From CAZKFN01 sp964552035 (GTDB lineage: Bacteria > Bacteroidota > Bacteroidia > Flavobacteriales_E > Vicingaceae): DNA of 17,167 nt. Under the pieces are notes generated by a model. The model was not told where the DNA came from. It saw only the letters and a program-made list of their open reading frames with translations, and searched no databases. Below are positions 1 through 7,365 of this stretch, piece by piece; position 1 is the first letter of the stretch; each line of letters begins with the position of its first letter. The DNA lies in the NCBI GenBank assembly GCA_964552035.1, contig CAZKFN010000043.1, positions 1 to 17,167 on the forward strand, read 5' to 3'. The position numbers and the translations under genes were made by a program.

Positions 1-3000
1 CTCTATACCAGCGCGCTGAACTTATCGTTGAATCTTCAAATTGTACTTTATCTGAATTTTGAAAATCTGTCCAAACGTTATTGGCATTTAGGTATTGCCA
101 AGTAATATCACCATCATTATAACCATTAGAAGGACTGAGTTTTAGATTAGCAGATGAGCCGATACAAATTGTATCCGAGCTTAGAATTGCTTCAATTAAT
201 GGGGCGGTAAAAATGCTTTTAATGGTGTCGTTATGAGTTGCTGTATCGACAACTCCGTTGGGCATAGATGTCCATGCCACAATATCGATTGGTAATCCAA
301 GAGGGAAGTTAGTATTACCTAAAGAAACTGTATCCATATTTTTACCATTAATAGAAATGGGAACTAATGGATTTTTATATTTTAATGAGGGTTGTATTAC
401 TCCATCTACTGTCCAGTGAATCTCAACAGAATCAATGGTGTTAATGCCTGAGTTTCCAATAACTACTTTTACCTCTTGCTGTCCTGAGCAATACGTTCCC
501 TCTGGGGAAGTAAAGTAAAATAAGCCGGCATCATTTCTCGCCGTAGGGATACTTTCATAAGCACCAATAGTTGGAGATAGGGAGCGAGGAAAATGCTCTA
601 TGTCTTCACTAACATATTGCATTAGGGAAACCCCTGAACCCACTAGAGATGGATTAAGTGGTAGTAGTATACCATTGGAAGCATCTCTAAATTGAGGATC
701 AACACTTGGTGAATTTACTTCTAAACTGGGATGAGCAGCTTGAAAAGTAGCTTGTGTGGTATAAGCTGAAGCGTAATATCCATAATACTGATTGCCTGAT
801 TGTGTAGAGTTTACATAGATGTTATTCTTTTGCGCATCATCAATGCTATTGGTGGCAGCATAATAGAACCCATATTTAATTCCTGTTCCTCCACCGGTGA
901 TGTTGATAATGTTGTTTTTGGTTTCAGTACCAGTATTGACTCCAACAGTGTATATTCCATAAATGGTTGATGAACCTATAGCATTATTGTCAAAATTTAG
1001 GGTGTTGTGATAGATTAAATTATGTGACGTAGTACTCAAATACATACCATAAGTTGTGCTTTCAAGGCTCCAATTGTAAATGGCGTTATTGGCTACAACT
1101 ACAGGGTTAATTGAAGTGCCATTTCCCAATAGATATATGATGTAAGATGTAAAAATTGTACTGCCAGGACTAGCTTCAGGATCGTGAATTCGATTTCCCA
1201 TAATTTTTGTTCCAGGTATAATGCCTGTGGTAAAGATTCCATAAAAACTTGTGGGTGAAACTTTGGTGGCTCTATGGATATCGTTGTTTAATATATTGTT
1301 GCCAGTTGCATTACTGATATATGCCCCATACATATAAAAATTAGTGAGTTTATTATTTACAATGGTGTTGCTGTCTGATTTATCAATAAGTGTTAAGGCA
1401 TAATAAGGGCCACCATTTGAGGTGCTTGCTTTCAAATGATTATTAGCAATGTAGCAATGTGAACCATTATTTCCAACTGCTGTTGNNNNNNNNNNTCTTG
1501 AACCACTAAAACATATACCGTTAGAATTGATAGAGGAGACTCCAGTTATAGAGCTTAAGTCAAAATCACAGTTAATAATGGTATCATGTGAAGAGTTGCC
1601 AGTAATTAAAGCCGCCCAACCATAATCGGAATCTAAAGTTTTAAAAGTGATGTCGTCAATGGTAACATGAGAGGCACCATCTAAAATTAAAAGATGAAGG
1701 TCGGTAGCGGTATTTTGATATTGTACAGTATTTCCATTTCCTATGATATGGATAGTATTAGTAGAACTAGAGGAGGGTATGTTTTTAATTTCTATAAATT
1801 CATTATAAGGGCCTGAGTTTGCAAGAATCTCTGCTGTTACAGAGCCGCAAATGCCGTCATTATGAAGGGCGTCTGTAAATTCTTTGATACTGTTGTAATT
1901 AGAGCGACCAGTAGGTTGATTAGCATCTATAGTAAAGTACCCGTTGAGTGCTGGGCCTCCAATGACAGTGGACAAGGTGTCGTTAAAGTTTGTTGTGTCT
2001 GGAACACCGTTTACAGTAGATACCCAAGCTTTTATTTTATAGGGAGGATTACCTGGGAAAACATGTTTTCCGAAAGGGATCTTTTCTACAGCACCTCTTG
2101 CTATAGTTCCAATATGGCTTATTCGCGTCTGGGCGACACCATTAACAGTCCAATCAATTGTAGCTTGCGTAATGGTATTAAATCCCCAGTTTTTTAATTC
2201 TATATTTATACTAGGAGTGTCGTTATCACAATAAGCAGGATTATCAAAACCAATGATACCTCCATCATTGTATTGATCATGGAAGTATTTTAATTCAAAA
2301 TCATCATAATAAGCGAGAGGAACACAATTCGCAGACTCACAATTAGCAAAGATATCTAAGCCGGCCATAACTCTAGTACCTCCAGTTGTGGTTAATGCCT
2401 GTGTAGTGAAATCATCAGAAACTATCCATTGCCCTCCGTAAAAAAAATCATGAACATCTCTATCTAAATCAAAAACATGAGTTATAGTTACCCATTCATC
2501 TAATCTTTCTTGTATGGGGTACTCCACTCCTTTAATTTGAATAAATGAATTGCCAGGATCCATATAGACTTGAAATGCCCATTCAGAGCCTGTATTTGTT
2601 ATATCAATTACATGTTGAAGATTCCAATAAGCTCCTGTTGGATTGTTATTTCCATCTGTAGAAGGTAGAAACATCTTAAAACTTAAAACATATCGACCAG
2701 TTGTGGAATCACCTAAATCTAAAATTATATCGGATAGCGGTGTGTATGAACCAGGAGGGTTACCTTCCCAAATTTTTAAAGATTTCGTACCGCTAAAGGA
2801 AGTGTCAGTTGATACTAATGCAGAACAGTCAATGTTCCCCCAGCTATTCCACTGTTGGCTTTGAGGAGAAAGAACAGAATCGCCAACATAGGATTCGAAA
2901 TCATCTTGAAAAATTATTTGTGAAAAAGATTTGGGAATAAAAAGCAAAATTATCGCAAATAGAGTAAATGCTATTTTGTAATTTGGGGAAAGCTTTTTTT

Positions 3001-3022
3001 TATAATTTGTATTCGTAATCAT
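1..3022 (-). CDS. Large secreted beta-helix protein with CARDB/Ig-like domains, probable T9SS cargo (C-terminus off window)
   Basis: Reading from the ATG at 3020-3022, the frame stays open for 1007 residues to the left edge. The N-terminus is a signal peptide (hydrophobic residues 17-30, likely cleaved near SFSQ, 32-35). Residues ~36-246 form a concanavalin/LamG-like domain (FQDDFESY opening, YYDDFELKY ending). Residues ~251-355 are a CARDB-like beta-sandwich with DWTVNGV. Residues ~367-823 form an Asn/Gly/Ile-rich right-handed beta-helix ending in FPRSLSPTIGAYE, typical of pectin-lyase-fold surface proteins. Residues ~829-940 are a second CARDB-like domain (HWTVDGV), followed by the start of an Ig-like domain (WQYLNANN...ARWYR). 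This layout is usual in Bacteroidota adhesins or exoproteins carrying a C-terminal T9SS signal, but that signal would lie outside the window. No catalytic motif was recognised, so the substrate or adhesion role is unknown. A 10-N gap lies at codons 510-513. Confidence 0.85.
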   Translation of the reverse strand, partial: MITNTNYKKKLSPNYKIAFTLFAIILLFIPKSFSQIIFQDDFESYVGDSVLSPQSQQWNSWGNIDCSALVSTDTSFSGTKSLKIWEGNPPGSYTPLSDIILDLGDSTTGRYVLSFKMFLPSTDGNNNPTGAYWNLQHVIDITNTGSEWAFQVYMDPGNSFIQIKGVEYPIQERLDEWVTITHVFDLDRDVHDFFYGGQWIVSDDFTTQALTTTGGTRVMAGLDIFANCESANCVPLAYYDDFELKYFHDQYNDGGIIGFDNPAYCDNDTPSINIELKNWGFNTITQATIDWTVNGVAQTRISHIGTIARGAVEKIPFGKHVFPGNPPYKIKAWVSTVNGVPDTTNFNDTLSTVIGGPALNGYFTIDANQPTGRSNYNSIKEFTDALHNDGICGSVTAEILANSGPYNEFIEIKNIPSSSSTNTIHIIGNGNTVQYQNTATDLHLLILDGASHVTIDDITFKTLDSDYGWAALITGNSSHDTIINCDFDLSSITGVSSINSNGICFSGSRXXXXTAVGNNGSHCYIANNHLKASTSNGGPYYALTLIDKSDSNTIVNNKLTNFYMYGAYISNATGNNILNNDIHRATKVSPTSFYGIFTTGIIPGTKIMGNRIHDPEASPGSTIFTSYIIYLLGNGTSINPVVVANNAIYNWSLESTTYGMYLSTTSHNLIYHNTLNFDNNAIGSSTIYGIYTVGVNTGTETKNNIINITGGGTGIKYGFYYAATNSIDDAQKNNIYVNSTQSGNQYYGYYASAYTTQATFQAAHPSLEVNSPSVDPQFRDASNGILLPLNPSLVGSGVSLMQYVSEDIEHFPRSLSPTIGAYESIPTARNDAGLFYFTSPEGTYCSGQQEVKVVIGNSGINTIDSVEIHWTVDGVIQPSLKYKNPLVPISINGKNMDTVSLGNTNFPLGLPIDIVAWTSMPNGVVDTATHNDTIKSIFTAPLIEAILSSDTICIGSSANLKLSPSNGYNDGDITWQYLNANNVWTDFQNSDKVQFEDSTISSARWYR
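1486..1495. other. Assembly gap (10 N) inside the beta-helix gene
   Basis: Ten consecutive N lie within the beta-helix coding region. Codons on both sides are in the same frame if the gap is exactly 10 bases (the last resolved codon starts at 1498, the next at 1483), so the gap does not break the reading frame as drawn. Confidence 0.98.
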
Positions 3023-3060
3023 ATCCTTGAAATTTAAATGAACTAGACAAAGGTCTCAAG

Positions 3061-3068
3061 CAAATTTA
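3061..3068 (-). promoter_or_regulatory. Bacteroidota -7 promoter element for the beta-helix gene
   Basis: CAAATTTA on the plus strand reads TAAATTTG on the minus strand, matching the Bacteroidota TAnnTTTG element. It lies 38 bp upstream of the ATG at 3022, giving a leader of roughly 30 nt. I see no clear TTG -33 element at the right distance, so strength is uncertain. Confidence 0.45.
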
Positions 3069-3169
3069 AGGATGTTTAATTAAAAATTAATAAATATGGA
3101 TAAAATTTATATAAAAAATAAAAAGTTATTTGTCTGTATATTTGGAGGTGTTATTGTTGAGAATTGTAA

Positions 3170-3244
3170 ATGAGATTTAAATTAATAGAAACTTTAAAGT
3201 CGTTCTTCTTGAACTTTATGATTGTCGTTATAAACGTTTATTAA
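3170..3244 (+). CDS. Possible 24-aa small membrane peptide (doubtful)
   Basis: An ATG-to-TAA ORF encodes a 24-residue peptide with a charged start (MRFKLIE) and a hydrophobic end (SFFLNFMIVVINVY), a pattern that could insert in a membrane. A TATATTTG promoter-like element sits 25 bp upstream (3137-3144), but it lacks a -33 TTG. GGAGG at 3144-3148 is too far from the ATG to act as a usual ribosome binding site. ORFs this short arise often by chance in AT-rich DNA, and no family was recognised. Confidence 0.15.
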   Translation: MRFKLIETLKSFFLNFMIVVINVY

Positions 3245-3430
3245 ATGAAAGTAAAACTAGAAAAAAGTACCGATTAAATGTTAAAGTTATAACTATAAAT
3301 AACCAGTTGAGAAGATGTTGCGAAATAACAATATTTCACATTCTGTTTATCCTAAAAATCAAGTATCAAAAGGTATTATAAGATGACTTACCTCTTGCAG
3401 AAAACAAGTTCTAAGTGAGGGAAAACCGCC

Positions 3431-3462
3431 TTTGTTTTTAACTCTTTCTTTTGGTAGTTTTG
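3431..3462 (+). promoter_or_regulatory. Promoter of the surface lipoprotein gene (TTTG-N20-TAGTTTTG)
   Basis: TTTG at 3431-3434 and TAGTTTTG at 3455-3462 are separated by 20 bp. This is a near-ideal Bacteroidota (sigma-ABfr type) promoter. Transcription would start near 3469, leaving a leader of about 50 nt before the ATG at 3520. Confidence 0.65.
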
Positions 3463-3519
3463 CAGCAAAATTTTTTTCCGTTAAGTAAGTAAAATTTAAA
3501 TTCTTATAAGTTAAATTCA

Positions 3520-4134
3520 ATGAAATTATTACAGCATTCTTATTGGCTATTTATAGTAGCTTCTATTCTCTTTGGTCCAACTTCTTGTTCAAAAGATGAA
3601 GAAATTGCTTTAAAAGAATCCACTCAAAAAGATAAATTCTCAAATGGAGATAATAATAAAGGGGGTCAAAATGAGGGGGGAACAAAAACAACTGATAATA
3701 TCGGCAATTTCGTTGTCCGTGGAGAATTAAATGAAGAGTATAAAGGGGAGGCTATTTTTTCAACTTATGAAGCAAATGATGCTTATCAGTGGTATATTTC
3801 TATAGGAGACATTCAAGGAGAAGAGGATTTTACGCTTAGCTTTACGCTTATGGATATGGAAAAGATAGGTCGGCCGGCTGTAGGCGAATATGTGATTGGA
3901 GACTGGGCTCAAGGTTCAGATGTTTTTTTACCCAACTTAGCAGTTATGGACACACCTGTTACTTGGACTCAATATACCACGCTTAAAGAGGAAGCAGGAA
4001 AGTTGATTATTGAAGTTTCCAATGAAGAAGAAGTGAGTGGTACCTTTAAATTTACTGCCCATCGATATAAAGTATTTGATGTCATTGGAACGATAGAAGT
4101 TGAGGGTGAATTTAGCGCGATAAAGACGAAATAA
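3520..4134 (+). CDS. Surface-exposed lipoprotein with a beta-rich domain (DUF6252-like)
   Basis: This 204-residue protein starts with a type II signal peptide: a hydrophobic core at 9-19 and a lipobox GPTSC with the acylated cysteine at residue 23. The next residues, SKDEE, fit the X-K-(D/E)2 lipoprotein export signal described in Bacteroidota, so the protein is probably displayed on the outer face of the outer membrane. A low-complexity Asn/Gly/Lys linker spans ~42-64. The remainder (~66-204) is beta-rich, with a closing pattern of GTFKFTA followed by EVEGEFSAI. That pattern resembles small Bacteroidota lipoprotein domains such as DUF6252, but this assignment rests only on pattern memory. 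It has its own promoter and no obvious operon partner. The function is unknown. Confidence 0.88.
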   Translation: MKLLQHSYWLFIVASILFGPTSCSKDEEIALKESTQKDKFSNGDNNKGGQNEGGTKTTDNIGNFVVRGELNEEYKGEAIFSTYEANDAYQWYISIGDIQGEEDFTLSFTLMDMEKIGRPAVGEYVIGDWAQGSDVFLPNLAVMDTPVTWTQYTTLKEEAGKLIIEVSNEEEVSGTFKFTAHRYKVFDVIGTIEVEGEFSAIKTK

Positions 4135-4198
4135 GCTGTAGTACTTTAAATAAAGTGAAGAATGACAATAAATATAAATAATTGCCATTTTGTTTCTT

Positions 4199-4206
4199 TA
4201 CTTTTG
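4199..4206 (+). promoter_or_regulatory. -7 promoter element upstream of the coiled-coil gene
   Basis: TACTTTTG matches TAnnTTTG. An upstream TTG (4182-4184) is present, but the spacer is only 14 bp, shorter than the usual 17-23. Transcription would start near 4213. Confidence 0.45.
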
Positions 4207-4230
4207 TTTTCTTAAAAAGGAATTTTAAAG

Positions 4231-4860
4231 GTGATAATTAAGGATACATTTAAGAAAATGAGATTGCAAAAACTGGGTTTAAATGGCATATTTATTATCA
4301 TTTTTCTTTTGGGCTATATGGAGAATACCTTTGCGGATAACAAAGACTCTGTAGCTAACTTAAAGGAGCATTTTCAAAAGATAAAAGATGAATCTAACGA
4401 TTACAAAGACTTTAAAGTTATAAAGCTTTATAAATTGGATGGGTTCTGGGATGCAGTTCAAGATAGCCTCCTAAAACAAAAATCTACCTTAGAATCATTT
4501 CATAATGAAATAGTTAAGCTTAGTAAAGAGCTTCAGGAACAAGAGCAAGAGCTACAAGGTTTAGAAGAAGATCTTCATCAACAAATTCACGAGGTAAATT
4601 ATATTTCTTTTTTAGGAATGGAAATGACAAAGTCCAGTTTTAAAATAACGGCCATTATTACATTTCTAGTTTTGCTTTTAGTAATTTTATTCCTTTGGTT
4701 TCGATTTACTTCTTCTAATAGAATTACTAAAGATGCCAATACTCGGTTAAACGAGCTTGAGAGAGAGTTTGAAGCCCATCGCAAATATGCAAGGGAGAAG
4801 GAAATTGACCTTAAGCGAGAATTGCAAACAGCAATTAATGAGCTGGATGAGCTTCGTTAA
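4231..4860 (+). CDS. Membrane-anchored coiled-coil protein (family often mislabelled tRNA (guanine-N1)-methyltransferase)
   Basis: The protein is 209 residues from a GTG at 4231. An in-frame ATG at 4258 (200 residues, starting MRLQKLGLN) gives a more compact signal peptide and may be the true start. After the signal peptide, residues ~75-125 form a heptad-rich Leu/Glu/Gln coiled coil, ~136-158 a single transmembrane helix (ITAIITFLVLLLVILFLWF), and ~165-209 a second charged coiled coil (LNELEREFEAHRKYAREKE). The layout and the motifs SNDYKDFKVIK, FLGMEMTKSSF and EFEAHRKYAREKE match a common Bacteroidota family usually annotated as 'tRNA (guanine-N1)-methyltransferase'. Nothing here resembles a TrmD knot or an SAM-binding site, so that name should not be used. 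A scaffold or envelope role is plausible but unproven. It lies just upstream of the paa operon but has its own promoter. Confidence 0.85.
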   Translation: MIIKDTFKKMRLQKLGLNGIFIIIFLLGYMENTFADNKDSVANLKEHFQKIKDESNDYKDFKVIKLYKLDGFWDAVQDSLLKQKSTLESFHNEIVKLSKELQEQEQELQGLEEDLHQQIHEVNYISFLGMEMTKSSFKITAIITFLVLLLVILFLWFRFTSSNRITKDANTRLNELEREFEAHRKYAREKEIDLKRELQTAINELDELR

Positions 4861-4902
4861 AAAAATAAGTTGATGATTTAGGATGTTTTTTATAGTTTAA
4901 AA

Positions 4903-4969
4903 GCTAAAAAAAAAGACTTTAAGTGGATAAATATGTCCAAAAAGTAATACCTTAGTCTTTAATTTTAGC
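4903..4969 (+). promoter_or_regulatory. Inverted repeat overlapping the paa promoter -33 region
   Basis: GCTAAAAAAAAAGACT (4903-4918) and AGTCTTTAATTTTAGC (4954-4969) pair at 14 of 16 positions across a 35-nt interval. The interval itself contains the imperfect palindrome GGATAAATATGTCC (4925-4938). The right arm ends 20 bp before the -7 element at 4990, where a -33 box would normally sit. It could be an operator or activator site for the paa operon. Its left part could instead be a weak terminator for the preceding gene. Confidence 0.4.
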
Positions 4970-4989
4970 AAATCCCAGTCAAAAAACTT

Positions 4990-4997
4990 TATATTTG
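4990..4997 (+). promoter_or_regulatory. -7 promoter element of the paaEABCDG operon
   Basis: TATATTTG matches TAnnTTTG and lies 20 bp upstream of the paaE ATG. No TTG is found 17-23 bp further upstream; that position is occupied by the inverted-repeat arm, suggesting a regulated or activator-dependent promoter. Confidence 0.6.
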
Positions 4998-5017
4998 TTA
5001 TTCTATAAGATTAATGC

Positions 5018-6094
5018 ATGTCACAAAAATTTTACACGATAAAAGTCAAAGATGTTCAAAAAACTACTGCAGATGCAACTGTGGTTAGCTTTGACGTTCC
5101 AGAGAAATTAAAAGAACAGTTTTTATACAGTCACGGTCAACATTTAACCTTTATCAAAGACATTGATGGTGAGCAGTTGAGAAGATCTTACTCTTTATGC
5201 TCTTCCCCCTTGGAAAACGAGTGGAAGGTGGCTGTTCGACAAGTTGAAGATGGAAGGTTTTCTACCTATGTTAATACCCAATTAAAAGCTGGAGATTCAT
5301 TAGAAGTAATGCCTCCACATGGTCGTTTTTTTTGCGCAATCGATAAGAAAAAAGCTAAACGCTACGTTGCATTTGCTGCAGGTAGTGGTATTACACCCAT
5401 ATTATCTATCATTAAAACGCATTTAGCAGAGGAAGAAAATAGCAGTTTTTCTCTGTTTTATCAAAATAGGAAAGTGCAAACTATTATGCTCAGAGAAGAG
5501 GTGGAGGGACTTAAGAATAGGTATTTAGGCAGATTTGAATTATATCACCTACTAACTAGAGAGGAAAGAGATGCTCCTTTATTTAATGGAAGGCTCAATC
5601 CGGAAAAGTTAGCTGAAATCAACAAAAAAATAATGGATTTTTATGAGGTTGATGAATTTTTTCTCTGTGGTCCTTCAGAATTGATTTTTATGCTTCAAGA
5701 TTATTTTATAAATCTTGGAATAAATAAGAAAAATATACACTTTGAGCTTTTTGATACACCAACTAATAAAAGTGGTAAAAGGCATAAGGCTAAACCTATA
5801 GTTCCTTCTGAGGATCTTACCAAGGTTACAATTATCAGCAATGGGACAACCATGTCTTTTGAGATGAAACAGGATGGAGAGAGTGTATTAGATGCAGCTT
5901 TGAGGCATAATGCGGATTTGCCATTTGCTTGTAAAGGTGGAGTTTGCAGTACTTGTAGAGCAAAGGTGATAGAAGGGGAAGTAGATATGGAGGTTAACTA
6001 TGCCCTAGAAGAGGATGAGGTTGAAAACGGTTATGTTTTAACTTGCCAATCCATTCCTAAAACGAAACATATTATAGTAGATTACGATAGCTAA
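5018..6094 (+). CDS. paaE: Phenylacetyl-CoA epoxidase reductase subunit PaaE
   Basis: At 358 residues it matches the usual PaaE length. The N-terminal FAD domain has the flavin-binding RSYSLCS (56-62). The NAD(P)H domain starts with GSGITPILS (122-130) and contains the FFLCGP stretch typical of ferredoxin-NADP reductases. The C-terminal plant-type 2Fe-2S ferredoxin domain has cysteines C305, C310, C313 and C343 (CX4CX2CX29C). PaaE passes electrons from NADPH through FAD and the 2Fe-2S cluster to the di-iron centre of PaaA. It is cytosolic. Here it is the first gene of the operon, with paaA 10 bp downstream, whereas in E. coli paaE follows paaABCD. The ATG at 5018 is supported by the promoter only 20 bp upstream and by the family length. 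Confidence 0.95.
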   Translation: MSQKFYTIKVKDVQKTTADATVVSFDVPEKLKEQFLYSHGQHLTFIKDIDGEQLRRSYSLCSSPLENEWKVAVRQVEDGRFSTYVNTQLKAGDSLEVMPPHGRFFCAIDKKKAKRYVAFAAGSGITPILSIIKTHLAEEENSSFSLFYQNRKVQTIMLREEVEGLKNRYLGRFELYHLLTREERDAPLFNGRLNPEKLAEINKKIMDFYEVDEFFLCGPSELIFMLQDYFINLGINKKNIHFELFDTPTNKSGKRHKAKPIVPSEDLTKVTIISNGTTMSFEMKQDGESVLDAALRHNADLPFACKGGVCSTCRAKVIEGEVDMEVNYALEEDEVENGYVLTCQSIPKTKHIIVDYDS

Positions 6095-6104
6095 ACTAAC
6101 GATT

Positions 6105-7055
6105 ATGAGTAAAACAATGAATTTAGAAGATGAGTTTCAGGCTAAAATTGATGCGGGTGAAAAAATTGAACCTAAGGATTGGATGCCTGAAAAATACCGT
6201 CAAACCAATATTCGTCAAATTTCTCAGCATGCCCATTCTGAAGTAGTAGGAATGTTGCCGGAGGGGAATTGGATAACTAGAGCGCCATCTTTGAGAAGAA
6301 AAGTAGGCTTATTGGCCAAAGTTCAAGATGAAGCAGGACATGGTCTTTATTTATACAGTGCAGCTGAAACCCTTGGTATAACTAGGGAAGAAATGGTGCA
6401 GCAATTGCTATCAGGAAAAGCAAAATATTCTTCTATATTTAATTATCCTACTTTAACTTGGGCAGATATAGGGGCTATTGGTTGGTTAGTTGATGGTGCT
6501 GCAATTATCAATCAAGTGATGTTAACTCAAACTTCTTTTGGTCCTTATGCTAGAGCTATGGTAAGGATTTGTAAGGAAGAAAGCTTTCACCAAAGACAGG
6601 GTTATGAAATCATGTATATCCTTAGCAAGGGGACAAAAGAACAAAAAGCCATGGCACAGGATGCACTCAATAGATGGTGGTGGCCAGCTTTGATGATGTT
6701 TGGACCAAGAGATGATGAATCGCCAAATACTGCTCAATCCATGAAATGGAAAATTAAAAGAAAGACCAACGATGAATTACGTCAGCAATTTATTGATCAA
6801 ACTGTACCTCAAGCCGATATCTTAGGGATAAAAGTTCCCGACCCTGATTTAAAATGGAATGAGGAAAAGAAACATTATGACTTTGGAGAAATTGATTGGG
6901 ATGAGTTTTGGAATGTGGTTAAAGGTCATGGAATTTGCAATAAAAAGCGAATGGACGATAGAAACAATGCTTGGGACAATGGGAAATGGGTGAGAGATGC
7001 AGCTGTGGCATATGCAGAGAAACAACAAAATAAAAAGATCAGTAAAGCGGTATAG
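6105..7055 (+). CDS. paaA: Phenylacetyl-CoA 1,2-epoxidase catalytic subunit PaaA
   Basis: This 316-residue protein is the di-iron oxygenase subunit that inserts one oxygen atom of O2 into the ring of phenylacetyl-CoA. All six expected iron ligands are visible in the right register: E46, E76 and H79 (DEAGH), D130, E159 and H162 (EESFH). Each is shifted by exactly four residues from the E. coli ligand numbers as I recall them, so the enzyme looks intact. It acts in a complex with PaaC and PaaB, with electrons from PaaE. It is followed by paaB after 23 bp. A second in-frame ATG four codons in (6117) is possible, but the 6105 start has suitable spacing. Confidence 0.96.
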   Translation: MSKTMNLEDEFQAKIDAGEKIEPKDWMPEKYRQTNIRQISQHAHSEVVGMLPEGNWITRAPSLRRKVGLLAKVQDEAGHGLYLYSAAETLGITREEMVQQLLSGKAKYSSIFNYPTLTWADIGAIGWLVDGAAIINQVMLTQTSFGPYARAMVRICKEESFHQRQGYEIMYILSKGTKEQKAMAQDALNRWWWPALMMFGPRDDESPNTAQSMKWKIKRKTNDELRQQFIDQTVPQADILGIKVPDPDLKWNEEKKHYDFGEIDWDEFWNVVKGHGICNKKRMDDRNNAWDNGKWVRDAAVAYAEKQQNKKISKAV

Positions 7056-7078
7056 CTAAAACAATAAACTTAAGAGTT

Positions 7079-7363
7079 ATGAAAAAAGAATGGCCCATTT
7101 GGGAGGTTTTTATAAGAAGTAAAAATGGCTTGGAGCATAGACATGTTGGAAGCCTCCATGCTGCAGATGCTACTATGGCAATGCAAAATGCAAGAGATGT
7201 TTATACTAGAAGATTAGAGGGGGTTAGTGTTTGGGTTGTTGAATCCAAATACATAACTGCTTCTAATCCTGATAAAAGTGGAGAACTTTTTGAACCAGCA
7301 ATAGATAAAGTATATAGACACCCTACATTTTATAAACTGCCTGAGGAAGTAAAACATATGTAA
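7079..7363 (+). CDS. paaB: Phenylacetyl-CoA epoxidase subunit PaaB
   Basis: This 94-residue protein has the PaaB hallmarks: WPIWEVFIRSKNGLEHRHVGSLHA at the N-terminus, followed by ALxNARDVYTRR-like (AMQNARDVYTRR) and VWVVES segments. The length is usual for the family (about 95). PaaB is a small non-catalytic subunit thought to bridge PaaAC units and to help dock the PaaE reductase. The stop is 2 bp before the paaC start, consistent with translational coupling. Confidence 0.94.
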   Translation: MKKEWPIWEVFIRSKNGLEHRHVGSLHAADATMAMQNARDVYTRRLEGVSVWVVESKYITASNPDKSGELFEPAIDKVYRHPTFYKLPEEVKHM

Positions 7364-7365
7364 GT

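Larger units (their letters stand above)
3023..3519. other. Divergent intergenic region (497 bp)
   Basis: This AT-rich region separates the minus-strand beta-helix gene from the plus-strand lipoprotein gene. It holds promoter elements for both, an orphan TATATTTG at 3137-3144 followed by a 24-codon ORF, a 10-bp palindrome (ACTTTAAAGT, 3191-3200), a 12-bp palindrome (ATAAACGTTTAT, 3230-3241) and an imperfect inverted repeat (3319-3326 with 3333-3340). No RNA gene was recognised. Confidence 0.6.

Noticed and set aside
1862..2197. 111-codon plus-strand ORF
   Set aside because: It lies antisense inside the beta-helix gene, whose minus-strand frame has clear domain motifs; the product has no recognisable features.
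2643..2864. 73-codon plus-strand ORF
   Set aside because: Antisense to the N-terminal domain of the beta-helix gene, no promoter and no family resemblance.
4143..4156. Short ACTTTA/TAAAGT inverted repeat after the lipoprotein gene as a terminator
   Set aside because: Six AT-rich base pairs with almost no loop and no T-run; too weak to support.
3937..4188. 83-codon minus-strand ORF
   Set aside because: Overlaps the end of the lipoprotein gene antisense; composition is that of a shadow frame.
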